From: Cerioporus squamosus
Taxonomy: Eukaryota > Basidiomycota > Agaricomycetes > Polyporales > Polyporaceae
Assembly: GCA_022592435.1 (NCBI GenBank)
Contig: JABYQS010000593.1
Location: 1 to 17,572, forward strand
DNA: 17,572 nucleotides
Reading direction: 5' to 3'
The first letter of the stretch is position 1; each line of letters opens with the position of its first letter. The notes beneath the pieces were generated by a model that saw only the letters and a list, made by a program, of their open reading frames with translations, was not told where the DNA came from and did no database searches. Positions 9,953 through 17,572 of the stretch are shown here, one piece after another. A program made the position numbers and the translations under genes.

Positions 9953-10209
9953 GGGTGCTCGTCGTCGTCGTCGTCGACGTCGTGGAGGATGCGCGCGTCG
10001 TCGCTGGCAGTGGCAGGCGGACGCGCTATGCGGGCAAACAGAGGCAAACAGCGCGGGGAGAGAGACGCCCGATGGCGGGGCTCATGTGAGCAGTGTCCAC
10101 GCCCGGATCTTCGACGCCGCCAACAAGCCGCCAATACAAAGCTGTAGAGTCCCTGTGTGCCCCTGCGCAGTGCACACTGCCTGCATCCACCACGCCCGCG
10201 TCCGCCCCG
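9953..10209. promoter_or_regulatory. Divergent promoter CLC1 / BCKDH-E2
   Basis: This 257-bp spacer lies between two opposite start codons. A CGT/GTC trinucleotide run (about 9959-9983) would lie in the CLC1 5' leader. A CCAAT box at 10131-10135 followed by AATACAAAG lies about 75 bases before the E2 ATG. CCAAT elements bound by the HAP complex are common in fungal mitochondrial genes; a role here is inferred. Confidence 0.5.
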
Positions 10210-11928
10210 ATGCTCCTCAGACGCCCCGTCGCGTTCGCGTGTCGGTCCATCCCCCGCGCACTCTTCCACTCCTCGCCCCCCGCCTGCGCACTCAAGCGCT
10301 TCAAGCTCGCAGACATCGGCGAGGGCATCACAGAGGTCGAGGTCATCAAATGGTTCGTGGCCTGACCGTATGGTGAGCATCCCCCGCCCAACCAATCCTT
10401 GACCCTCGCAACCCCCAGGAACATCAAGCCCTCCGCCGCGGTGCACACCTTCGACCCCCTCTGCGAAGTCCAGAGCGACAAGGCCAGCGTCGAGATCACC
10501 AGCCCTTTTGACGGCGTCGTCAAAGAGCTCTTCGTGGAAGAGGGCCAGGTCGCCAAGGTTGGCCAAGACCTCTGTACCATCGAGGTCGCCGACGACTCTG
10601 CCGCTGCTGCAGAGGAGGACGTGCAGTCTTCCCTGACTACGACGCCTCCCGACGAGCCCGTGCAGCATCCTGATGCTCCTACTCAGAAGTCGGCCCCGCA
10701 GTCTCCGTCTCCGACGCGTCGACCGCATCCTCTCGACCCTAACACACCGCCAGAGGCTCGCACCTCCGCCCCTCCCGCTCATGATGTACTCGCTGCGCCC
10801 TCCGTTCGCCACTATGCCCGCGAACATGGCGTAGACCTCAGCAAACTTGCTCCGGGCAGTGGTAAGGGCGGACGCGTAGAGAAGCGTGATGTAGACGCGT
10901 TCCTGCAAGGAGGTGCGAAGCAACAAGTCACGTCTCATGCGGCATTCCATCCAGGCGTCTCTCAGGACGGCCAGGACGTTGTAGTTGAGCTTAGCCGTAC
11001 CAGATACAACATGTGGAAGGCTATGGAAAAGGTCAGCCTGCACCATGCATCTATCCCACCGTTCCCGCTGACCTGCGCAACAGAGCCTTGCCATCCCGCA
11101 ATTCAGGTCAGTCTATCACATCATACAATGTAGACACTGCTGACGCGAATCAACAGCTGCTCCTCCACTCTCGACCTCACAGAACTGCACCACATGCTCC
11201 CCACCCTCAACGCACATATTCCCCAGCACTACCTCCCGCCCTCACATCACCCAAGACACGACCCAATAATCTCCCCCGCCTCCTTCCAAGCGCCCCCGTC
11301 TCCCCCATCAGTCCCGGAAAGCGCACACTACACCCGCCTCACCTACCTCCCCATCCTCCTCAAGACCCTGTCCCGCGCCATGCTCGACTGGCCCCTCTTC
11401 CGCTCCTCGATCACCCCCGCCCCTTCGCCCGCTCCCCTATGGAGCGCAGCACCGAAACCCACCCTCACCCTCCGCCCGCACGCCGACATCTCGATCGCGC
11501 TCTCGACGCCCACAGGGCTCTACACGCCCACCATCCAGCGCGCGGACACGCTCTCCGTCTACGCGCTCGCCGCGCAGCTCAAGCAGCTCTCCCACCTCGG
11601 CCGCCAGGTGCCCTGCGCGCTCACGCCCGCGGAGATGCCGAGGCGCGGGGGCACGGTGAGCGTGTCGAACGTGGGGGGCATCGGCGCGGTCGACTCGGCC
11701 GCGCCCGTGCTCGTCCCCGGGGGCGGCGTCGCGATCGTCGCGATCGGGCGCGCGAAGTGGGTGTGGGACGTCGATCGCGGGGACGGGAGGGGCGAGCGCA
11801 GGCTGAAGGTCGGCGTGAGCTGGTCCGCGGACCATCGGGTCGTGGAGGGTGCGGAGCTCGTTGCGTTCATGGAGGCTTGGCGGGGCTGGGTCGAGGCGCC
11901 GCAGCGGCTCGTCGCGGACAGCGTATGA
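10210..11928 (+). CDS. Branched-chain 2-oxoacid dehydrogenase E2, mitochondrial
   Basis: This is the dihydrolipoyl transacylase core of the mitochondrial complex that breaks down valine, leucine and isoleucine. Exons 10210-10352, 10419-11031, 11084-11106 and 11157-11928 join in phase to 516 residues. Residues 1-28 form an Arg-rich, Ser-containing transit peptide ending near FHSSPPACA. The lipoyl domain follows (about 30-105), with the lipoylated Lys69 in QSDKASVEI. After a Pro-rich linker comes the subunit-binding domain (174-210, [20 protein letters not shown]). The acyltransferase domain (about 235-516) ends with [17 protein letters not shown] is intact (His486), but Glu490 stands where many E2 enzymes have Asp. 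The branched-chain rather than pyruvate assignment rests on overall style ([20 protein letters not shown], single lipoyl domain). An in-frame ATG at 10093 would add 39 residues and hide the transit peptide, so 10210 is preferred. Exon 3 is 23 nt. Confidence 0.9.
11084..11106 (+). other. 23-nt microexon of the E2 gene
   Basis: The exon encodes SLAIPQF plus two bases of a Ser codon, a stretch that is conserved-looking at the start of the catalytic domain ([20 protein letters not shown]). It is flanked by AACAG and GTCAGT. Retaining both introns would break the frame. Confidence 0.85.
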
Positions 11929-12250
11929 GTTCTTGAGAGCATGAGGACGAAACAGACTGGTGTTCAAGCACTAAATCGGAATGTATGATATTGGTCGTGA
12001 TCTGTGGTCGAACAGCAATGCTACGCTATCGAGAAGCGCATGCGCCATGAATGAAATATCCACAATAAATAACCCATCCGGCGCGTTCGTCATCACTCCG
12101 AGCTCGAGCTGACTCGAAAGCGATAGGTATAGACGAGCCTCCGTGGGCTGCACGGATGGACTTGTTCGTCGCATGCACGCCGCGCGGATACGATGCTTCA
12201 ACGCCATGTACTCGAAACGCGGCTCCGCAACTGCGAACGTAGGAGACCAA
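11929..12250. terminator. Convergent 3' region, E2 and MAM3
   Basis: These 322 bases lie between two convergent stop codons and should hold both 3' ends. An AATAAA at 12064-12069 on the plus strand, about 136 bases after the E2 stop, fits an E2 polyadenylation signal. No gene is seen. Confidence 0.5.
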
Positions 12251-14700
12251 CTACCGCGCACCCCGGTCCTCCGTGGCAGGCTCCCCCAGCAACCTGTCAG
12301 TCTCCCTGCTCTCCCCGTCCCCGTCCCTCGCCGTGCTGCTGCTCCTCCGACTGCCCCGGCTCCTGACGCTCCCGGGGCGCCCGTCGCTCGTGCTCGTGCT
12401 ATCATCCCGCGGGCTGCCAACGAACAGGGTCCCATATGACCGGTTCGGGCGGTCGGACCCGGGGCTCTGGCTCGGGCTCAAGGTCGAAGTAGCCCGCAGG
12501 TTCGAGGGCGCGCGCGGGGTCGAGGCCTGCCAGCTCGAGCTCGTGTTCGTGTTCGTATCGTTCGTACTGGCATTCACCTTCGCCTTCGGTCCAGGGCCAC
12601 CGGACGCGGTAGGCAGGGGACTCGGGTTCCGGCTAGTATCAGGGTGCGCCGTGCGGTCACCGGTCTCGGCGTTGAAGGAGTTCGCGCGACTTACACGGTA
12701 CTCTATGATGCTGCTCGCCGGGCGCGTGTCAGCGTTTCGTTGGCTGTTGGAACACGGGAGGGGAGGGGAGGGGAGGGGAGGAAGGCAGCCTACCCTTTCA
12801 TGACCGCTGCGTTCCTGCGCCTGCGGGCGCTCCGTTTTGAGACGTTGTCTTCGTACCGGTCGGTCTCGTCGACGATCTCCTCCGAGATGATCTCTTCGAT
12901 GATGTCTTCGAGGGTGATGACGCCGATAGCACCCCCTTCGACGCCGGGCGTGCGGCTCAGCAGGAGCAAGTGTGCACGGCCGGTTTGGCTGTGGGCACGG
13001 GTAAATGCGTGGTCAGGGATTGCGCTGCGTGCAGTCGAAGTGGGTGTCGCACGTACAAGTAGTCGAGTGCTTGGAAGCAGTTTATGGTCGGAGGCGCTTC
13101 TGGCAAAAGCGAGAGCGGGAACTCTGATACTGGGATGGCGGATGCTGGATCATAGACGGACAGCTAGAAGACGGAAAATGGTGAGCAGGGTGAGTAACGA
13201 GCAAGCTCTGTGTATTGACCATTTTGACCAGAAGGATGCCGATGAAGGTCATCGGGTGGCCAGGCTTGTGGACTGGGATACGCGAATAACCACTGCGCAA
13301 ACTGTAGGGGACAGCGGTGAATGACGTTCTCTAATAGTGAAACACAGAACCTACAGCCAGTCGACAGTGTCGTGGTCAAGAATGCGGTCAGCACTGATAG
13401 TGACTACGTCCTGGATGGTTGTGAGTGAAATCTCCGGTATGTCCGTGCGTCCGGCGGCTTACCTCCATAGGGGTCATAATCTGCTCGACCTTCTTGTTGT
13501 TGAGCTCGAGGACGCCGTTGAGAATGCTGATCTCGTCATCACGCAAGGGCTCCTCGCCTTGGCGGTGGAAGGCTAGGAAGGACTTCAGCTCGGCTTTCTT
13601 GTAGGTGTGGGCTTCGTTGTGGCCAAGAACATAGTCGAGTAGTTTGGCAATGGGCCATGCGATAGGAGCTAGACGCGGATTAGAGCTACTGTAAGAGTGA
13701 TGACGAGGAGACGAACCGAATATGTACATCATGGTACGGACAATGGGGGCGCACGATGCGCCTATTGAGAGACCGTAGCGAACGCTGACAGCTTGTGGGA
13801 TGATTCTGGGGACAGCCAGGTTAGGGATGGCGTGCAGGCACCGAGGTAGGGACGTGCATGGACTTACTCGCTATAGTTAGCACACACGGCGGCGGCAATG
13901 GAGGTTAGTCGACGTGGACGTTGACTATGATGTCATTACACACCCGAAGATGACTGTCGCAGAGAATGAGAACGAGTAACATACAAGCATAGGTAGGAGC
14001 ACGTACCAATCATGGTCGTCGAGATGACTACAGCGGCGAGTCCGCCACCGAGCTGCAGGTGGTTAGTGGCAGCGGGACACCGAGAGGAGGAACGGGACAT
14101 ACAGCGCTGTCGAGAAAGATGGGCAAACTCTCGTTGACAATCTGGGAGCTTCAATAGTACCACCAGTTAGGACAACGACGGTGTGGTACGCACGACGTTA
14201 CCAAGAAGGAGAACCTTGGAAGCGGAGCAGTGAGACGGAGGTAATTGGCGTGGACGCGAAAGGAGTACGTACGACAAGGACCCAGTGGCGGCCTTGTGAT
14301 AGCAAGCTCAGAACTGGAGAGCTGTAAGAGGACAGCAATTGACATGCAGGTCGCGTACGTACCCTTCTGGGCATTCTTGCGCTCCTTGGGGTCGTCGGAG
14401 GATGTTGCGAGGACGCGGAGGTGGAGTTCGTCGAGGCCCATCAAGCCGAGGGTCAAGCTACGCGATGCGGGTTAGCAGCAGCATAGGTAACGGACATATG
14501 AGCACGTACCCTGCGAAGACACCACCCGCGAGAACGAGGCCTATGCTGACGACGAGCTTGTACCAGAACTCGGGGGTGCCTGGCTGCTCGCCGGGCTCGT
14601 CGGTCTCGGGGACCTGTGCGAGGAGGGAGTATATGGTCGGGAACGCATGGACAGAGTGTACGAGGGCCAGCAGGCGGGGGAGGCGCATTGCTGGGGACAT
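12251..14700 (-). CDS. MAM3: CNNM/Mam3-type DUF21-CBS membrane protein
   Basis: The family includes yeast vacuolar Mam3 (manganese handling) and animal CNNM magnesium proteins. Fifteen exons join in phase: 14510-14700, 14363-14457, 14273-14313, 14194-14214, 14103-14141, 14007-14052, 13944-13953, 13868-13870, 13717-13805, 13463-13668, 13355-13410, 13220-13301, 13057-13163, 12794-12988 and 12251-12710. The product is 546 residues. The N-terminus is hydrophobic, then come [20 protein letters not shown], the DUF21 membrane domain with VIFGEIIPQ (145-153), [12 protein letters not shown], and [16 protein letters not shown] opening the paired CBS domains (about 245-380, including [11 protein letters not shown] and [20 protein letters not shown]). 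A Ser/Arg-rich cytosolic tail ends the protein. ATG 14688 is an alternative start. The tail from IIEYR to the stop is read through without an intron. Confidence 0.9.
12755..12783 (+). repeat. (GGGGA)n run inside a MAM3 intron
   Basis: Consecutive GGGGA units on the plus strand give at least four G-runs, a possible G-quadruplex. On the MAM3 transcript it is a (TCCCC)n pyrimidine tract near the 5' end of the last intron (12711-12793). Confidence 0.85.
13868..13870 (-). other. Predicted 3-nt microexon (CGA) of MAM3
   Basis: On the minus strand CTATAG-CGA-GTAAGT places three bases between an acceptor and a consensus donor. A CTAAC branch-point-like motif lies just before the acceptor. The 10-nt exon before it ends in GG and the exon after it begins A-ATC. 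Joined, GG+CGA+A gives GGC GAA, the Gly148-Glu149 of the conserved FGEIIP motif. Skipping it would keep the frame but lose the Glu. The short branch-point-to-AG distance (4-5 nt) is a weakness. Confidence 0.6.
13944..13953 (-). other. Predicted 10-nt microexon of MAM3
   Basis: TCATCTTCGG is flanked by GCGACAG and GTGTGT. It encodes most of V-I-F-G in the DUF21 domain. Confidence 0.7.
14194..14214 (-). other. Predicted 21-nt microexon of MAM3
   Basis: The exon is flanked by TTCCAAG and GTGCGT and encodes exactly VLLLGNV in phase 0, the continuation of a DUF21 transmembrane segment into [14 protein letters not shown]. Confidence 0.75.
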
Positions 14701-14817
14701 GGCTGGGCAGAGGACGGGGGTTAAGAACACACGCTGGGCGATCGGCGACACAAGCGGCGCGTCAGTGGCTGCATCACGTGCGTCGCGTCTTTCCCCCCGC
14801 GCGAACAGCCGCTCGCC
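14701..14817. promoter_or_regulatory. Divergent promoter MAM3 / TRM2 with E-box
   Basis: Only 117 bases separate the two start codons. The palindrome CACGTG at 14775-14780, in the context ATCACGTG, matches the RTCACRTG core bound by Cbf1-type bHLH factors in yeast. It lies 38 bases before the TRM2 ATG. Binding here is inferred. Confidence 0.55.
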
Positions 14818-16979
14818 ATGTTTTCCGTCCTCGCCCGTCTCCGCCGCCTTCCTCTTCGCCCTCGCTGCCCCCCGCGTCGCCCAGCAGCCCGCACGATGGC
14901 CAGCACACACCCGCGCACCCGCTCGACGTCGCCCCCCGCGCCCCCGGAGAAGAAGCCCCGGCTCGACGTCTCCCCAGAGCCCGCCGAGCCCGTCGAGATC
15001 CAAGACGCTCCGGCCGACTCTCAGGCCCCGCCCAGCGCACCCACAAGCAAAAAACACGCAAAGAACAAGAAGAACAAGAAACATCAGCGCCGCGCCCCGG
15101 AGCCCTTCTCGTCTGACGACATACTCACGCACGAGGTCATTTCGCTCCTCGGCCAAGACTATGCGCAGACTCTCGTCGACCAGCAACTCGACTGGGACGC
15201 GCCGTTCGAGCAATTCACCCAGCTAGAGCTCACCGTTGCGTGCATATCGCCTTCCACAGGTCCGTTCTCTTCGTATCTTTGCATGCCAAGAGTGATCTCC
15301 CGCTCCCGCCCCGCGTCCGAACTGCCACTCAATCTGGCTTCCCCAGACATGCCCTGATTGCTCTTCCTCCCTCTCAGGTGAATCCCTCTCCACAGCGCAC
15401 TCTGGCGACCGCAAATGGGTCATTGTCACCCCCCTCTCCCTCCCCGGAGAACGCATCCGCGTCCGCGTATACAGACACGCCCGCCTCCACTCCCATGCCG
15501 ATCTTCTCGAGATACTCGAGCCCAACTCTGAATGGCGCGACATGTCCCGACCGCAGTGCCAATATTTCGGCAAGTGTGCCGGCTGCCAGTATCAGGTAAT
15601 CCCATCTCCGCTTGCAGGCCCTTGGCATCCTGCTTATCGTCTGCCAAGATGCTCTCCTACGAGAAGCAGCTCGAACTCAAGCGCGACACCGTCATTGAGG
15701 CGTACAAGAACTACTCTGGTGCGCTCTGAGCCGTCGTTGGTGCGCACGAGCACGGACGAACTCACTTCTCGTAGGCATCTCCCCGGATTTGGTGCCGACC
15801 ATAGGACCTACCATCCCATCGCCATTACAGTATGGCTACCGCACAAAACTAACGCCGCATTTCCAAGGCCCGCCGCACTCGCTGCAGAAGGCCTGGAAAC
15901 GTGGTGAGGCACCGGTGATTGAAGACAAGCCAGACTGGCTCAAAATTGGCTTCCATGCGGTTGGAACGCGCAATGTTATGGACATCGAGGTTAATAGCAC
16001 ATTCAATGCCAGTCGCTTACCATCTAACACGTTCGTAGGAGTGTCCAATAGCGACGCCAGTGATCAACAAAGGCCTCCCGGTGGTGAGGGATAACGTTAT
16101 CAAGTATTCACTCTGCATGCTCGAAGCGAAGTGCAGTAGCTGACACCTTCGCCAGGAACATCACGAAGTTCAAGCGTGGGCAACCCTTCTCCTTCGAGAC
16201 TCCCTGCCGCTTCCCCCTTCGAAGAAGGAGACAGCTCCGCCCCTGCCGCATCCTCGAGCACATTAGCAGAACACGACGGCCACATCTGCGTCACCGACCA
16301 GAAGGGCACCGTCCGCGAGCGCGTCGGCGACATGCTCTTCCAGTACACCGCCGGCACCTTCTTCCAGAACAACAACTCTGCCCTCGTCCCGCTCACCTCC
16401 TACGTCCGCGACGCGATCTTCCCTCCCGGCCCCACCGCGACCTCGTCGACAGCCGCACCCACACCGGCACCCGCCCCAACGCACCTCGTCGACGCCTACT
16501 GCGGCAGCGGCCTCTTCTCCATCAGCTCGGCCCCCGCCTTCTCGAAAGTCGCCGGCATCGAGCTCTCCGCCGAGTCCATCCGCGCCGCGCAGCACAACGC
16601 GTCGCTGAACGCCGCGCTGCTCCCCTCGTCCGAGGTGTCCTTCATGGCGGGGGACGCGGCGAACATCTTCGCGACCGTGCAGGACTTCCCGCGGGCGCAG
16701 ACGGCGCTGATCATCGACCCGCCGCGCAAGGGCACCGACGCGCGCTTCGTCGAGCAGATGGTCGCGTTGGGGCGGGCACTGTCGTGTACGTGTCGTGCAC
16801 GTGCACACGCAGGCGAGGGACGTCGGCATGATCCTCGCGCAGAGCGCCGCGCACGCTCATGGCGGAGGGCGGGGGCCGAAGGCAAGGGGAGGCGGTACGT
16901 CCTCGAGAGCCTGTGCGGGCTGGACTTGTTCCCGCAGACGGCGCATGTCGAGGCGATTGCGGGTTTGAGGCTCGTGTAG
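14818..16979 (+). CDS. TRM2: tRNA (uracil-54-C5)-methyltransferase Trm2, frame-broken
   Basis: Trm2 makes m5U54 in the tRNA T-loop using S-adenosylmethionine. Exons 14818-15259, 15378-15595, 15649-15718, 15775-15989 and 16039-16095 join in phase (334 codons); the last coding block is 16156-16979. C208, C214, C217 (CQYFGKCAGCQYQ) and C317 (EECPIA) match the four-Cys iron-sulfur pattern of the RumA/Trm2 family. HLVDAYCGSGLFS is the AdoMet site, followed by IIDPPRKG, the VVYVSC nucleophile motif near 16780-16798, and LFPQTAHVEAI near the end. The last block is not one frame: ATLLLRDSL, the AdoMet domain, VVYVSC, VHTQARDVGMIL and the C-terminus lie in successive shifted frames, each shift equal to one missing base. 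Either the gene is decayed or the consensus has deletions. ATG 14818 adds a 26-residue Arg-rich leader before the stronger start at 14896. Confidence 0.85.
14896..14898 (+). other. Second in-frame TRM2 start codon
   Basis: The ATG at 14896 is in frame with 14818 and has A at -3 and G at +4, a better context than the first (G at -3, T at +4). Starting here removes the leader MFSVLARLRRLPLRPRCPPR..., which looks like a mitochondrial presequence (many Arg, no acidic residues), and gives MASTHPRTRS. Confidence 0.55.
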
Positions 16980-17233
16980 GCTCGTGAGGCAGTCATTAGT
17001 CGTCTAGTACTTTACATGCCGAGTTGAATCGAACCGGAACGGGGGGCCAGAGGAGGGGTGTCCGCGTCCATGTCCATGTACTAGCTAGTGTATGTGTATG
17101 TGGGGCGGAGAAACCAAAGTGACCGTCGAGCAGGAACGTACGTGGTAAGTACGAGGGGCAGGAGGAGGCGGAGTCCAGACTCCGTGCTCTGTACGCGTGT
17201 GTCTAACTCGTAAGTCATGTAAGTATGTATGTA
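16980..17233. terminator. Convergent 3' region, TRM2 and PSD1
   Basis: Two convergent stop codons flank 254 bases with no coding signal. TATGTGTATGTG and GTATGTATGTAT runs are present. No canonical AATAAA was seen. Confidence 0.4.
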
Positions 17234-17572
17234 TCACTGGGACGACCGCTCGGTGGTGACGTCCCCGATCATCTGGCCGACCTTGACCTTCTGCCCGGCG
17301 CTGACGGCGAACTCGAAGTCGTGCGGCGCCTCGAAGACGAGCACGATCGTGCTGCCCAGGCAGAACCCGCCCATCTCCTCGCCCTTCACGAGCGCTGGCC
17401 GTTCAGGATCGGGGACGCCCCGGAGTAAACGGCCTCGGTGAACGTGCCGACGGGGTGGTCGCGCCGCCTGCCGACGTTCGTGCGGCGCGCCTGTGTGCGT
17501 AAGTCTGTCTCAGCGTGCGGGATACTTTAGCGTGGGGAGAGGAGACGTTACCTGGTCAAAGTTGATCTTGAT
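17234..17572 (-). CDS. PSD1: Phosphatidylserine decarboxylase, C-terminal part
   Basis: Psd1 converts phosphatidylserine to phosphatidylethanolamine at the mitochondrial inner membrane. Only the 3' end is in the window. Exon 17552-17572 encodes IKINFDQ and runs off the right edge; the last exon is 17234-17490. It reads [20 protein letters not shown], then GASPILNGQ, a frame change, and [20 protein letters not shown], then [20 protein letters not shown], ending at TGA 17234-17236. LGST is the self-cleavage site whose Ser becomes the pyruvoyl cofactor in the mitochondrial-type enzymes, distinguishing it from the GGST type of Psd2. The frame break near 17393-17400 is explained by one missing base (CAG-CG-CTC where CAG-NCG-CTC is needed). 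The catalytic His/Asp region lies outside the window. Confidence 0.9.

Noticed and set aside
9427..11094. 555-codon minus-strand open frame
   Set aside because: It is a shadow across the CLC1 coding strand in another frame and antisense to the E2 gene; both real genes are clear from motifs.
12633..12694. An extra intron in the MAM3 tail starting at GTAAGT
   Set aside because: The nearby acceptors give a 30-nt intron or the wrong phase, and reading straight through stays open from IIEYR to the stop.
1..17572. Transposons, terminal repeats, CRISPR arrays, rRNA genes
   Set aside because: No transposase, reverse transcriptase, long terminal or inverted repeats, spaced repeats or rRNA-like sequence was noticed.

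Overview
The window looks like nuclear DNA of a filamentous basidiomycete, probably an agaricomycete. The sequence is GC-rich, genes are close together, and most are cut by many 45-80 nt GT..AG introns. The recognisable proteins are eukaryotic housekeeping types plus a fungal microsomal P450. I assigned products by motif recognition and by joining exons by hand. No database search was run.

Layout. 1-1740 holds no recognisable protein but shows a series of plus-strand intron-like signals. 1742-3668 (-) is an N-terminal piece of the ribosome-biogenesis factor URB1/Npa1 whose homology stops near 2080, next to a 15-bp minisatellite (1901-2019). 3669-4846 is a non-coding divergent spacer. 4847-6992 (+) is a complete 10-exon cytochrome P450. 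7397-7641 (+) is a broken N-terminal scrap of an MFS sugar transporter. 7948-8600 (-) is a 5'-truncated, frameshifted C-terminal half of an alanine aminotransferase. 8969-9952 (-) is clathrin light chain. 10210-11928 (+) is the mitochondrial branched-chain 2-oxoacid dehydrogenase E2. 12251-14700 (-) is a CNNM/Mam3-type DUF21-CBS membrane protein. 14818-16979 (+) is tRNA m5U54 methyltransferase TRM2. 17234-17572 (-) is the 3' end of phosphatidylserine decarboxylase PSD1.

The genes do not form an obvious pathway cluster. The right half (CLC1, BCKDH-E2, MAM3, TRM2, PSD1) is ordinary housekeeping sequence with two short divergent promoters (CLC1/E2 and MAM3/TRM2). The left half contains three incomplete genes (URB1, transporter, aminotransferase) around one intact P450, which looks like rearranged or decaying sequence.

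The most unusual signal is the MAM3 exon structure. It needs exons of 21, 10 and 3 nt to rebuild a conserved membrane-domain motif, and the 3-nt exon supplies the Glu of FGEIIP. A second recurring signal is a set of apparent single-base deletions in TRM2 and PSD1. Each one breaks frame exactly where family-like sequence resumes, which looks more like consensus indel errors than real gene loss.
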